NCBI RefSeq assembly: GCF_900142095.1
Contig: NZ_FQZP01000006.1
Location: forward strand, 37,180-101,179
Origin: Thermoclostridium caenicola
GTDB lineage: Bacteria; Bacillota; Clostridia; DSM-8532
Direction: 5' to 3'
DNA: 64,000 nt
Of this stretch, positions 1 through 8,272 are shown in pieces. The stretch's first letter is position 1, and the number at the start of each line of letters is the position of its first letter. Made by a program: the position numbers and the translations under genes. Under the pieces are notes generated by a model. The model searched no databases, had not been told where the DNA came from, and saw only the letters and a list, made by a program, of their open reading frames with translations.

Positions 1-75
1 GGTTTTCCAAGGGAACTGATCGCCAATGCCAGCGTTGAGCGCCTTAAAAAGAAGCTGGTATCGAGAAGGGGATGA
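1..75 (+). CDS. C-terminal fragment of an unidentified protein
   Basis: Frame 1 is open from the window edge to a TGA at 73-75 and encodes 24 residues rich in Lys and Arg at the end. The other two forward frames close within about 45 bases. It lies 62 bases upstream of prfA in the same direction, so it is probably the end of the gene preceding prfA in the same operon. In Firmicutes that is often prmC or a DUF1385 protein, but too little is visible to identify it. Confidence 0.45.
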   Translation, partial: GFPRELIANASVERLKKKLVSRRG

Positions 76-137
76 CCTGAACCCCGGGATGCGGCAAATC
101 CTGATCTATGCCCGGAGCGGACGCATGAGGTGAAAAC

Positions 138-1214
138 ATGTTTGAAAAGCTTGAAGCCATAGAAAACCGGTTTGAAGAGTTGAATATGCGCCTGACCGAA
201 CCCGATGTGCTCAACGATCCGACCCAGTACGCAAAACTCATGAAGGAGCATGCGGAACTCTCGGAGATCGTTGACAAATACAGGGAGTGGAAGGGGTTCC
301 GGAAGGCTTATGAGGATGCCCGGCTCATGCTGGATGAAAAGCCCGATCCCGAGCTCGAGGAAATGATTGAGCAGGAAATGAAAGAGGCCTCCGCGGGTAT
401 GGAAAGGACCGAGAGGGAATTGAAAATCCTGCTCATGCCCAGGGATCCCAACGATGACAGGGATGTCATCATCGAGATCCGGGCAGGGGCAGGCGGCGAT
501 GAAGCAGCGCTTTTTGCGGCGGACCTCATGAGGATGTATACCCATTACGCCGAGTCCAAGGGCTGGACGGTCAACCTGATCGATGCCAATCCCACCGAAA
601 TCGGCGGTTTTAAGGAAGTGGTCTTTGAGGTGGAAGGAAAGGGTGCCTACAGCCGCTTCAAGTTTGAAAGCGGGGTGCACCGGGTGCAAAGGGTGCCTGC
701 CACCGAATCCAGCGGTAGGATACATACTTCCACCGTAACGGTTGCCGTGCTTCCCGAACCGGATGAATTGGATGAGATCGAGATCAACCCGGCCGACATC
801 GAGGTGGATACCTTCCGGGCGTCGGGCGCCGGCGGACAACACGTCAACAAGACCTCGTCGGCCATCCGCATCACCCATATCCCTACCGGGATTGTGGTCA
901 CCTGCCAGGACCAGCGCTCCCAGCACAAGAACCGGGAGAAGGCCCTGCGGGTGCTCAAGGCCAAGCTCAACGATATAGAAAGGCAGAAGCAGTTCAACGA
1001 AGTGGCTGAAAACAGGCGTGCCCAGGTGGGTACGGGCGATCGCAGCGAGCGGATCAGAACGTACAATTTCCCGCAGAGGCGCGTGACCGATCACCGCATC
1101 GGCTATACCCTGTATCGGATCGACGAGTTCCTGAACGGGGATATCGAAGAGCTGATAGAGGCGCTGATCACATCCGATCAGGCGGAGAAGCTCAGCAGGA
1201 ACGAAGAAGAATGA
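138..1214 (+). CDS. prfA: Peptide chain release factor 1
   Basis: This class I release factor recognises UAA and UAG in the ribosomal A site and triggers peptidyl-tRNA hydrolysis. The product is 358 residues, the normal RF1 length. The catalytic loop [10 protein letters not shown] is intact, with the GGQ glutamine that is normally methylated by PrmC. The stop-codon recognition element has PAT in the run VPATES, as in RF1 rather than the SPF of RF2. The N-terminal helical domain and the C-terminal Arg/Lys-rich ribosome-binding region (RRVTDHR) are present. The ATG follows GAGGTGAAAAC. A strong terminator sits just after the stop, so prfA ends its transcription unit. Confidence 0.98.
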   Translation: MFEKLEAIENRFEELNMRLTEPDVLNDPTQYAKLMKEHAELSEIVDKYREWKGFRKAYEDARLMLDEKPDPELEEMIEQEMKEASAGMERTERELKILLMPRDPNDDRDVIIEIRAGAGGDEAALFAADLMRMYTHYAESKGWTVNLIDANPTEIGGFKEVVFEVEGKGAYSRFKFESGVHRVQRVPATESSGRIHTSTVTVAVLPEPDELDEIEINPADIEVDTFRASGAGGQHVNKTSSAIRITHIPTGIVVTCQDQRSQHKNREKALRVLKAKLNDIERQKQFNEVAENRRAQVGTGDRSERIRTYNFPQRRVTDHRIGYTLYRIDEFLNGDIEELIEALITSDQAEKLSRNEEE

Positions 1215-1216
1215 GC

Positions 1217-1240
1217 AAGGGGGCACAAGGCCCCCTTTTT
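1217..1240 (+). terminator. Intrinsic terminator of prfA
   Basis: An eight-pair G/C-rich stem (1217-1224 with 1230-1237) with a five-base loop is followed by a T run at 1236-1240. It starts three bases after the prfA stop. The minus-strand gene stops at 1242, so the hairpin lies between convergent genes and may also serve the minus strand. Confidence 0.9.
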
Positions 1241-1241
1241 G

Positions 1242-1913
1242 CTACGGTTTGATTCTCAGATTGTCCCCAAACAGGATCCAGGGTACGGTGAAGGTCTGGA
1301 TACCGGAAACATAGGGGGCGATGGTGTACAGCGGATAGAAAATGACAACGCCGTTTTCTGCAAGGTAAAAGTTTTTCTCGTCGAAGAATTTGACGATGTT
1401 CTTTTCCAGGTCATCCAGGTATGGTACCTGTCCGGTTTCCTGCCTGCGCAGGGCCTCGTTCTCTACGGTCCTGATGATCACGGTTCTGTAATCGTAACCC
1501 GCCTTGAACAGATCGCTGAGCTTCAACAGCGTCCCGCGGCTCAAGTCCCAGGTGTCACCGAAACGGACGGTATTGCCGTGGGCGCCTCCCGTGAACTCAT
1601 ACTGGTCATAGAAAAGGCTGGCGATAGGTTTCTTGCAATAGGTCGGCTCAAAGGTCTGGATCAGTTCATAGGTATGGAACGGGAACTCCTGTGACATGGC
1701 GTACTGGTATTGCCTGACCGCCTGGGGATACAGGCGTGTCCTCGCATAGTTGAAGCTGGCCCTGGCTTTCTGCCTGAAATACAGATTGAACCGGGATGCG
1801 GCGTGGTCATACCCGTCCATGTGCGGCACCGACAGCCTGATGTTGACCATCGGGGTTCTTCTGTAATAGAACGTGTCCTTCAGCTCCTGAGACCTAATCC
1901 ATTCGCAGTTCAC
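1242..1913 (-). CDS. DUF3298/RsiV-like domain protein, no signal peptide
   Basis: A 223-residue protein whose second half carries features typical of the DUF3298 family (RsiV C-terminal-like): a YEFTGGAHGN motif near the middle and FYPLYTIAPYVSG near the end. In RsiV this fold binds lysozyme, but many DUF3298 proteins have no known role. I chose the GTG at 1913 because GAGGTGG lies about six bases upstream. The longer open frame up to 2129 overlaps the CYTH gene and has no coding character. No signal peptide or membrane anchor is visible from this start, which is unusual for a family normally outside the membrane. The gene is 91 bases downstream of the CYTH gene and probably co-transcribed. 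The start is uncertain. Confidence 0.65.
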   Translation of the reverse strand: MNCEWIRSQELKDTFYYRRTPMVNIRLSVPHMDGYDHAASRFNLYFRQKARASFNYARTRLYPQAVRQYQYAMSQEFPFHTYELIQTFEPTYCKKPIASLFYDQYEFTGGAHGNTVRFGDTWDLSRGTLLKLSDLFKAGYDYRTVIIRTVENEALRRQETGQVPYLDDLEKNIVKFFDEKNFYLAENGVVIFYPLYTIAPYVSGIQTFTVPWILFGDNLRIKP

Positions 1914-1919
1914 CTTATA

Positions 1920-1944
1920 CCACCTCAACAGTATTCTATTGAGG
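1920..1944 (-). promoter_or_regulatory. Hairpin overlapping the ribosome binding site of the DUF3298-like gene
   Basis: CCTCAA at 1923-1928 pairs with TTGAGG at 1939-1944, with two further pairs and one mismatch above. On the minus-strand mRNA the 3' arm is part of the GAGGTGG ribosome binding site for the GTG at 1913. Translation of the upstream CYTH gene could open or close this site, but that is inference. Confidence 0.4.
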
Positions 1945-2004
1945 CGGTGCGGATCCTGTGCCTGTACCCATGGGAGAATGCGGTGAAAATGTGAGGTGTC
2001 TGCG

Positions 2005-2481
2005 CTAATCCTTATGCTCCCAGGTATTGTAGGGGTGTTTGGCCAGGTAGGCATTATAGTATCTGGGATCCGCCGTAACCTCCCGACCGACCCAGGGAGG
2101 CAGGGAAAAGCGCTGATCTTCCTGCTCAAGCTCTATTTCGGCGATGCAGAGCCCCTGGTTCACGCCGGTAAATTCATCCACTTCCCATGTCATGCCGTCA
2201 TGGACCAGCGTGTATCGGACCTTTTCGATCAGGGGCTTTATACACATCCTTTCCAAAAGGTCTTCCGCATCGGGCAGGGGGATCTCATACTCGTATTCCG
2301 TCCGGGACGCCCCACGGGAAGGTCCCTTTATGGTCAGGTAACCCTTGCTTCCATCGGTTCTGACCCGGATAACCCTGTGGGTATCGGCAACGATATACCC
2401 CTGCCGGTATGTTTTGCAGGAAGCTCCGTTACGGTATCCGCTGCCCGTTACAAGGAACTTTCTTTCAATCTCCTGACGCAT
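2005..2481 (-). CDS. CYTH domain protein (triphosphate tunnel metalloenzyme)
   Basis: The 158-residue product starts with EIERKFLV, the signature of the CYTH superfamily, whose members form a beta-barrel tunnel and hydrolyse or cyclise triphosphates (inorganic tripolyphosphate, thiamine triphosphate or ATP). Alternating charged strands follow: RVIRVRTD, YLTIKGPS, TEYEYEIPL, WEVDEF and IAEIELE. These supply the Arg, Lys and Glu residues that line the tunnel. Length and motif order match the short bacterial NTPase-type members. ATG 2481 has GGAG at a six-base distance; another ATG two codons upstream would abut the GGAG. The substrate cannot be told from sequence. It lies upstream of the DUF3298-like gene on the same strand. 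Confidence 0.88.
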   Translation of the reverse strand: MRQEIERKFLVTGSGYRNGASCKTYRQGYIVADTHRVIRVRTDGSKGYLTIKGPSRGASRTEYEYEIPLPDAEDLLERMCIKPLIEKVRYTLVHDGMTWEVDEFTGVNQGLCIAEIELEQEDQRFSLPPWVGREVTADPRYYNAYLAKHPYNTWEHKD

Positions 2482-2631
2482 AATCATCTCCAGGTATCGT
2501 CCGCCCGCAAAGGGCATCCCGGGATGCGCCTTTACGGGACCGTATCGGGATATGCTTTCAATATATCCGTTCCTGAAGGGAATTTCAACGTTTGATCTGT
2601 CTCTTCCTCTTTTGTCATGCATGGATTTCTT

Positions 2632-2660
2632 TTGTAGGCTTTGGTGACTTGGTGTATAAT
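2632..2660 (+). promoter_or_regulatory. Sigma-A-type promoter of the three-gene signalling operon
   Basis: TTGTAG (2632-2637), a 17-base spacer and a perfect TATAAT (2655-2660) lie about 48 bases upstream of the ATG at 2708. The region from 2482 to 2707 separates this operon from the divergent CYTH gene. Confidence 0.75.
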
Positions 2661-2707
2661 GTAAATAAAAAGGCGAATTTTGCCGATTTGTTGGTGAAGT
2701 TTGGGAT

Positions 2708-4036
2708 ATGGATTTTCTCATCCATGACAGGTTCATATTGGGCGTGCTGATAACCTGCTGCACAGCCCTGTGCGGTTGTGCTGCTTCCCTGGTATTGACC
2801 GGCAGCTCATCCGCCGGTGCCAAGCGCGCCTTCCTGTATGTGATGTTTTATGTGCTTGCCCATGAGACCAGTTCGCTGATCGTTTTGCATGCGACATCGC
2901 CGGATATGTTCAGACTTCTGGTTGCCGTCAGGGCCGCCAGCGCCTATCTTCTGGCAACATCCCTGCTGCTTTTCACCGGATATTATACGGACAGACGCTG
3001 GCTGAAAGGGCTGGCCCTGGGCGTGCACCTGGTTTCCGTGGGACAGGTGGTACTCCCGTTTCTGAACAGGCAATGGGCGGAGCGGCTCGTGATGCTGTCC
3101 GGGCCTTTTGAAGCGCAATACTGGGGTTTGGCCCTTTGGTATGCCCTTGTGCCGGGGACATTCTGCATCATCCTCTCGGTTATCTTCATTCTCCATGCGC
3201 ATCACCATGGGCGCAAACTGACCGTGGTTTCCTTGATCTTTGCGTTTTTGCTGCTGTGCATGGGAGCGCTTTCGATCCTGCAGCTATCCACAAGGGACAT
3301 GGTCCGGGACAACATGCACCTGATCATTTTTCTGGGCCTTCTGGCCGCAAAACTGAAGGCCATGCCCTTTCTCAGCAGGGATGCCAAATACATTTCCCGC
3401 GCCGATATCCATGACGGGTTTTCCGAGGCCGTGATCATCTTTGACCGGAGAGGCCGGGTTGTTCATATCCATGACGGACTTAAAACCATCAAACTGTCCG
3501 ACAGGCTCAGGGATATCCAGGAAAAGCTGGCGGAGGAAGGGGTGCTGAATGAATCGGGAGCCCTTTCCCAGGGGCGTATTTTGATAGAAGAACAACATCC
3601 CGTCCACCTGCAGTATAAGATTTCACCCCTTCAGGCGGAAGGAAAAGTGTTGGGAAGGATCATCAACCTGCGCGATGTTACGGAGCTGGTCAATCTCCAG
3701 ATGGAATTGTCGCAAAAGAACAGGCAGTTGGAGTTGGCTTTTTCCAGGAAACAGCGGGCGGCACGGGCTGTGAGGCAACTGGCCGTGGAGAGGGAGCGGG
3801 CCAGGATACTGGACCAGGTCAATGCCACCGCCAATGCCTATATCAGCAGGGTTCGCCGTGATGTGGCGCAACTTGAGGCTGAAATGGCGACCGGAACGGA
3901 CTTTCCCACGAAGATCAGGATGATGAACGAACAGTTGCTGGAAGTCACCCGGAGCGTCATTGAGGAAATACGGGCCACCGTAAGGAAACTGAACCATGTG
4001 CCTGAGGGATGCGAAACCCTTGAAGATATGGAATAA
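2708..4036 (+). CDS. Membrane sensor with PAS-like domain and a degenerate, kinase-less dimerisation helix
   Basis: A 442-residue protein with about seven hydrophobic segments in residues 1-215, a PAS-like domain around 230-330 (AVIIFDRRGRV) and a long charged coiled coil to the end. The layout parallels the full kinase encoded two genes downstream. Where that kinase has the H-box EIHDV, this protein has ILDQV, so the position of the phospho-accepting His carries Asp369. There is no N, G1 or G2 box, because the protein ends where the ATPase domain would begin. It therefore cannot autophosphorylate as a canonical HisKA_3 kinase. It may be a ligand-binding partner of the downstream kinase or a decoy (inference). 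The ATG has only a weak upstream binding site. Confidence 0.75.
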   Translation: MDFLIHDRFILGVLITCCTALCGCAASLVLTGSSSAGAKRAFLYVMFYVLAHETSSLIVLHATSPDMFRLLVAVRAASAYLLATSLLLFTGYYTDRRWLKGLALGVHLVSVGQVVLPFLNRQWAERLVMLSGPFEAQYWGLALWYALVPGTFCIILSVIFILHAHHHGRKLTVVSLIFAFLLLCMGALSILQLSTRDMVRDNMHLIIFLGLLAAKLKAMPFLSRDAKYISRADIHDGFSEAVIIFDRRGRVVHIHDGLKTIKLSDRLRDIQEKLAEEGVLNESGALSQGRILIEEQHPVHLQYKISPLQAEGKVLGRIINLRDVTELVNLQMELSQKNRQLELAFSRKQRAARAVRQLAVERERARILDQVNATANAYISRVRRDVAQLEAEMATGTDFPTKIRMMNEQLLEVTRSVIEEIRATVRKLNHVPEGCETLEDME

Positions 4037-4065
4037 TGCTTGCAGAGACAGGAGGCTGGGGCCTT

Positions 4066-4707
4066 ATGATACGCGTCTTGATTGCAGATGACCATGCGCT
4101 GCTGACCGACAGCCTGAAAATGGTACTGGAAAGCTTTGACGGCTTTCAGGTTGTGGGGATTGCCCATGATGGCTGGCAGGCCTGCGAAATGTGCAAAGAA
4201 ATCAGGCCGGATGTTGTTTTGATGGATATCAGGATGCCGATACTGGATGGCATCAACGCCATCGCCAAAATTAAGGATGTTGATCCCGGCATCAAGGTTA
4301 TCATTCTTACCTCGCTGGAGGAAAAAAACCATATCTTCAAAGCCTTTATGAACGGTGCGGATGCGTACCTGATGAAGGATACGCCTCCGGATCGCCTGAA
4401 GGTTCTGATACAGTGCGTCCTGTGGGGGTACCAGGTTTTGGGTGGCGAACTGAAGGAACTCCTCGATTCGGCCTGCAGGGACAGGATACAGGACAGGAAA
4501 AGGGATCAGGTTCTGGCGGCCCTCAAGGAAGAAGACGTCGAGATCATCAAATGTATCAGCGAGGGCAAGAACAATAATGAAATCGCTGAAATCTTCGGAT
4601 ATGCCAACGGAACGGTAAAGAACAAGGTAACCCGGCTCCTGGAGATCACCGGAACGGGAAACCGGGCACAGCTGGTCATGTTTGCGCTGAAGCACAACAT
4701 CATCTGA
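4066..4707 (+). CDS. NarL/LuxR-family response regulator
   Basis: The 213-residue product has a receiver domain (residues 1-120) with the acidic pair DD at 8-9, the phospho-acceptor Asp54 in VLMDIRMP, a conserved Thr/Ser switch region (LTS) and the Lys in MKDT. A C-terminal LuxR-type helix-turn-helix covers about residues 145-205 (NNEIAEIFGYANGTVKNKV). I chose ATG 4066 because it gives the normal MIRVLIADDH start and has AGGAGG ten bases upstream. An in-frame ATG at 4036 overlapping the previous stop is possible. Its stop overlaps the ATG of the kinase gene at 4707, so the two are translationally coupled and form a cognate pair. Confidence 0.92.
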   Translation: MIRVLIADDHALLTDSLKMVLESFDGFQVVGIAHDGWQACEMCKEIRPDVVLMDIRMPILDGINAIAKIKDVDPGIKVIILTSLEEKNHIFKAFMNGADAYLMKDTPPDRLKVLIQCVLWGYQVLGGELKELLDSACRDRIQDRKRDQVLAALKEEDVEIIKCISEGKNNNEIAEIFGYANGTVKNKVTRLLEITGTGNRAQLVMFALKHNII

Positions 4708-6401
4708 TGCCGGCGCCGGATTTTGGACGGGTAGGGGGTGGCATTACGACCACAAACATACTGTTCAACCTCATCAGTATTGCGGTCTTATCGGCCTATC
4801 TGGCGTTTATATACCATGCGTCCATCAAGACCGGACCCATGAAATACTATATAGCCGTCCACTTCTTTGCGTTCATTTCGCTGATGGTGGATTTCCTTGC
4901 CCTGCTTGCCCAGGGAACAGGTGCCCAGCATCTCTTTACCATTCTCTCCTCCTCGGCCGGTATTCTGTGTTCGGTTGCCCTGATGTGCTTCGGCCTTGTC
5001 CTTTTGCGGAAAAAGAGCCTGAACCGGTACTTTCTTATCGCTGTCTATCTGATCCCCACCCTGTCTTTCCTGTTTGCCCTCCTTGCGGAGCAATCCCTGA
5101 TTCTTGAACAGGCAGCGGGCATCCCAAAGCCCGGCACGCTGTACAAGATCCATTCCTGGGTGGAATACCTGTTCCGGGTTTCCGCCTGTGTGCTGCTGGC
5201 GGCCACAGTGACAAAAAGGATCAGGATCTCGCCTTTTGAAATCTTTTTGGTGGCGGCGTCCATGGTCTCCTTCACGCTCAAAATCATGATATCCCTCCAG
5301 CAGCCTGCTTATGTATCGCCCGTCGGTCCGATCATGGCCCTGATGGTTTTCAGCCTGCTGTTTTTTGGCTCGGCCAAGCTGGGGATGTACCATGTGATGG
5401 CGCTGGGCATAAAACGGAGCCTGGAATTGTACGGTGAAGCCGTATTTATCATGGACAGCAGGGGAAAGGTGGCCTACATGAATCCGGCATGCGAGGGCTT
5501 GGAGCATGACACCTTCCAGGCCGTTTCTGATGTCTGCCGCCTTGAGGCGCAGGAACTCAGGGATTATGCTGAGGAGGAAAGAATCCTGGAGGTTTCGCAT
5601 AACCACGGTGTATACACGGTCAGAATGCGCGCAGCTCCATCCCTGCTCCGGAACAGAGCAGGAACCATATGCGTGATACATGATGATACCGCGTTGAAAA
5701 CCGCCATCAACCACCTGAAGGAGAAGAATGAGGAACTGGTGATGTTGAACAACAGCATCCGGCTGCTCCAGGACCAGACCAGCCACCTGGCCGCCATCGA
5801 GGAAAGGAACAGCCTGGCCAAAGAGATACACGACGTACTTGGACACTCCCTCAACCTCGCCCTGCACACTCTGGAAAGCAATCGGCTGATCCTGGACACC
5901 CAGCCGGAGAAGGCCATGATGAGGCTCAAGCAGGTCATCGCCGATATCGACAGGGGTATCGGGGAAATCGCGGCGCATGCCGAGCCCAGGGAGAAACAGT
6001 CGCCCCTGTGGTCCCTGCTTGCCGAAATGGCGGATCGCCTGGCCGAGATCGGGGTCAGGATGGACGTAATCCGTTCCAGATACACGGGCGAAATGACCGA
6101 TGATATGGTAAAAACCATCTACAGGATATGCCAGGAGGCCACAACCAATGCCATCAGGCATGGCAAAGCCGACCAGATCACCGTTTCCATCAAGGAAAAA
6201 GCAGGCCTGTTGCACATCCATATCATCGATAACGGTAAAGGGTGCGGGAAGATTATCAAGGGCAATGGTCTCAGGGGAATGGAGGAACGCGTCGGAAACC
6301 TCGGCGGTTACGTTTCCTTCAACAGTTTCGAGGATGGCAACGGATTTATGGTCCACGCCTTCATCCCGCTGGAAAACATGGCGCTCCAAGGCGGCCAATG
6401 A
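4707..6401 (+). CDS. HisKA_3-type sensor histidine kinase with multi-spanning membrane domain
   Basis: The 564-residue kinase has seven or so hydrophobic segments in residues 15-240, a PAS-like domain (about 245-330, AVFIMDSRGKVAYMNPA), a short coiled coil, and a HisKA_3 domain with the H-box ERNSLAKEIHDVLGHSL in which His375 is the phospho-acceptor. The HATPase_c domain is complete: N box CQEATTNAIRHG and G box DNGKGCG...GNGLRGMEER. The long N-terminal membrane region resembles the sensors of small lipophilic signals or cell-envelope state in Firmicutes, but the ligand is unknown. It partners the regulator at 4066-4707 (one-base overlap). The kinase-dead sensor at 2708 shares its layout. Confidence 0.92.
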   Translation: MPAPDFGRVGGGITTTNILFNLISIAVLSAYLAFIYHASIKTGPMKYYIAVHFFAFISLMVDFLALLAQGTGAQHLFTILSSSAGILCSVALMCFGLVLLRKKSLNRYFLIAVYLIPTLSFLFALLAEQSLILEQAAGIPKPGTLYKIHSWVEYLFRVSACVLLAATVTKRIRISPFEIFLVAASMVSFTLKIMISLQQPAYVSPVGPIMALMVFSLLFFGSAKLGMYHVMALGIKRSLELYGEAVFIMDSRGKVAYMNPACEGLEHDTFQAVSDVCRLEAQELRDYAEEERILEVSHNHGVYTVRMRAAPSLLRNRAGTICVIHDDTALKTAINHLKEKNEELVMLNNSIRLLQDQTSHLAAIEERNSLAKEIHDVLGHSLNLALHTLESNRLILDTQPEKAMMRLKQVIADIDRGIGEIAAHAEPREKQSPLWSLLAEMADRLAEIGVRMDVIRSRYTGEMTDDMVKTIYRICQEATTNAIRHGKADQITVSIKEKAGLLHIHIIDNGKGCGKIIKGNGLRGMEERVGNLGGYVSFNSFEDGNGFMVHAFIPLENMALQGGQ

Positions 6402-6455
6402 CCGCTAAATGGAGAAAACAGTGCAAAAAGCACTCGAAAAGATGACCAAAATCAC

Positions 6456-6483
6456 TTGATTGGACTTTTTGATTGGATATAAT
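6456..6483 (+). promoter_or_regulatory. Promoter in the gap after the kinase operon
   Basis: TTGATT (6456-6461), a 16-base spacer and TATAAT (6478-6483) lie 55 bases past the kinase stop. No plus-strand coding region follows before the terminator hairpin at 6631, so the promoter would drive a short non-coding transcript. Confidence 0.6.
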
Positions 6484-6489
6484 ATGTTC

Positions 6490-6664
6490 TAAGGGTTTAT
6501 AGAGCTCCGGGTGGTTATTCCATATAAACCCTAGATGTCTTTGCCCCCCCCAAAGACTAAAATGTTCTACAAAAGAATAATGGTTCTTGCTTAAGAACCA
6601 TTATGAGTCCGGAGATAATCTTCATCTCATAAAAGGCTATGAATGCATGATTCATAGCCTTTTA
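6490..6664 (+). ncRNA. Candidate small structured RNA of about 175 nt, unidentified
   Basis: Downstream of the promoter at 6456-6483 lie three hairpins: a nine-pair stem (6492-6500 with 6524-6532), a 12-pair perfect stem with a four-base loop (6577-6588 with 6593-6604), and a 14-pair terminator-like stem (6631-6644 with 6650-6663). No open frame of note lies between. I compared it by eye with purine, preQ1, ZTP, guanidine, glycine and T-box cores and found no match. The last hairpin may be simply the shared terminator of the flanking genes. Confidence 0.4.
6631..6663. terminator. Bidirectional terminator
   Basis: A perfect 14-pair stem (AAAAGGCTATGAAT with its complement) around a five-base loop, rich in T on both flanks. 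It lies between the plus-strand kinase operon or candidate RNA and the stop of the minus-strand phosphoribosyltransferase at 6696. Confidence 0.8.
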
Positions 6665-6695
6665 GTCATTCTTTTTGGTATCCGACGGCCGTTTG

Positions 6696-7259
6696 CTATT
6701 TTTCGATGGGTTCGCCCTCCGCATTGAACAGTGGGAGGTATTCGAGGTAGATGATATCTTCCCTGTATTTGGCGTCGCCTTCGGCCAGGATGGCCGCCTT
6801 GCCGACCACCGTGCCGCCCGACATCTTGACCAGCTTTTCCACGGCAAAAATGGATTCCCCGGTGCTGATGACATCATCAATGATGAGAACCCGTTTGCCT
6901 TTCAGGAGCTCGGCATCGTTTTTGTCGATGTAGAGCGTCTGCTTCCTGGCGGTGGTAATGGACTGGACTTCAACGGTGATCGGATCCTTCATGTAAAGCT
7001 TCTGGGCCTTCCGCGCCACGAGATATTTTTCGGCATTCATCTGGCGGGCCATTTCGTGAATCAGCGGTATTCCCTTGGCCTCGGCTGTTATCATGATATC
7101 GTGTTCCGGAATTTTCCGGATAAGTTCCCTGGCGCAGGCGGTGGTCAGCTCCACGTCGCCGAGGATCACAAATGCTGCTATCTTGAGATCCTGGCTGATG
7201 CTGCAAAGCGGCAGATCCCTTTCCAGGCCCGCTACCTTAATCCTGTATGTTTCCTTCAT
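6696..7259 (-). CDS. Adenine-phosphoribosyltransferase-like type I PRTase
   Basis: The 187-residue protein is a type I phosphoribosyltransferase. The PRPP-binding loop reads VLIIDDVISTGES (canonical VDDV.STGGT), the flexible region contains ITAEAKGIPL as in Apt, and the substrate hood begins with the first strands around KVAGLERDLPL. Apt condenses adenine with PRPP to give AMP. The protein lacks the usual Apt N-terminus and has an insertion before the PRPP loop, so other purine or pyrimidine PRTases are possible. AGAGGTG precedes the ATG. No purine riboswitch or PurR-like box is visible upstream. It appears to be a single-gene unit ending in the 6631-6663 hairpin. Confidence 0.8.
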   Translation of the reverse strand: MKETYRIKVAGLERDLPLCSISQDLKIAAFVILGDVELTTACARELIRKIPEHDIMITAEAKGIPLIHEMARQMNAEKYLVARKAQKLYMKDPITVEVQSITTARKQTLYIDKNDAELLKGKRVLIIDDVISTGESIFAVEKLVKMSGGTVVGKAAILAEGDAKYREDIIYLEYLPLFNAEGEPIEK

Positions 7260-7262
7260 TGA

Positions 7263-7623
7263 TTAATCACCTCTTAAAACTTCCCGCATACCTATAACTT
7301 TAACACTTATGGAAGCACCGAATCAAGCACAAGTTGTACAAGCGTCACAGGACTTTTAAATCGTGTCCGATGACAAAAATGCGCCGGCAGTTTCCCGCAT
7401 CCGCTTTTGCCCTGAAATCAGTCTTTCTTGCTGGGCATCGGATTATCCCCGCAAATTCATTGCCATGATGGGCGGATGTTCATATTTGTGGCAATGAATT
7501 CGTGTAACCTGCTTATCTTTTGCGTTTTGCAGGACAAAAATGTTTTTTGTATACGCGAATTATTAAATATTGACACCTATGACTTGATTGAATCGGGAGA
7601 AAATAATCATGGAGGTGATCAAA
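7263..7623. other. Intergenic region with a 12-bp inverted repeat
   Basis: No gene is visible. AATTCATTGCCA at 7454-7465 is repeated inverted at 7489-7500 with a 23-base spacer. It could be a hairpin in the leader of the 7624 gene or a protein-binding site. TTGACA at about 7571 has no good -10 at normal spacing, so the promoter of the following gene is not assigned. Confidence 0.4.
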
Positions 7624-8193
7624 ATGGCACTAAAAGGTGTGGCAGCTGTTGCCGTCATTGCCGGCCTTCTGGTAACAACCCCGGCCGTCGCCGTCGGTCA
7701 TGGAACCGAAAACAGGGAGCCGGTGCGCCAGGAAAGGCTGAACCAGGAGGAAAAAAGGCCGGAACTTGACAACAGGGAAAAGGCTCCGGAAGATATTAAG
7801 GAGCATAAAAAGGAAAAGAAGGACGGTCGCAGGAAAAGAGGTTACTGCGAGTTTGTAAAGGATCCTTTGGGCACGCTGGAAAAAAGAAAAAGCGAGGTCC
7901 AGCAACTCCTGAAGGAAGGCAAAATTCCGAAGGAGAAAGCCGAGTCCATCCTGAAAAGAATTGACGAGAAAATGGCGGAAATCAAGGCATTCAACGGGCT
8001 GAGCCTTGAAGAGAAGCGCGAAAAACTCATCAGGGACTGCAGGGAATACCTGGACGGCCAGGTGAAGAAGGGCCTCCTGGAACCCGAAAAGGCGGAACGC
8101 ATCTATAAGGAATACGCTGAAAAGATTAAAAAATGGGACGGAACGGGATATCCCAGGTTCTTCAGGAAATTCACCGGGGAGAAAACCGAATAA
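7624..8193 (+). CDS. Secreted, highly charged helical protein (DUF2680-like)
   Basis: The 189-residue product begins with a signal peptide (MALKGVAAVAVIAGLLVTTPAVA). A disordered Glu/Lys/Arg-rich stretch follows to about residue 75, then two or three helical repeats of the form LLKEGKIPKEKAESIL and GLLEPEKAERIYKEY. Such repeats recall small DUF2680-type proteins of Clostridia that pair a Glu/Lys helix with G.(I/L).(K/P)E(K/E)A. The function is unknown. ATG 7624 was chosen over the in-frame ATG at 7588 because an almost perfect Shine-Dalgarno (GGAGGTGATC) lies just before it and a signal peptide results. It stands alone and ends in a strong terminator. Confidence 0.75.
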   Translation: MALKGVAAVAVIAGLLVTTPAVAVGHGTENREPVRQERLNQEEKRPELDNREKAPEDIKEHKKEKKDGRRKRGYCEFVKDPLGTLEKRKSEVQQLLKEGKIPKEKAESILKRIDEKMAEIKAFNGLSLEEKREKLIRDCREYLDGQVKKGLLEPEKAERIYKEYAEKIKKWDGTGYPRFFRKFTGEKTE

Positions 8194-8208
8194 TCGGGGC
8201 AAAACGGG

Positions 8209-8233
8209 AAAGAGACCTGATACAGGTCTCTTT
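8209..8233 (+). terminator. Intrinsic terminator
   Basis: An 11-pair perfect stem (AAAGAGACCTG with its complement) with a three-base loop, 16 bases past the stop of the secreted protein gene and ending in TTT. It also faces the minus-strand ABC permease. Confidence 0.85.
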
Positions 8234-8272
8234 ATGCCGTTTCATATTTGATAGTCTTTTGCTTTCCGAACG

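Noticed and set aside
2482..2823. N-terminal extension of the CYTH protein
   Set aside because: The extra 114 codons overlap the divergent promoter and the start of the sensor gene, and the CYTH motif EIERKF normally stands at the very N-terminus.
4788..6398. A 536-codon open frame on the minus strand
   Set aside because: Antisense to the sensor kinase; composition and absence of motifs mark it as a shadow.
6484..6560. T-box-like GGGTGG near the candidate RNA promoter
   Set aside because: The rest of the T-box core (TACCGCG) is missing and no specifier or terminator pairing of that type is present.
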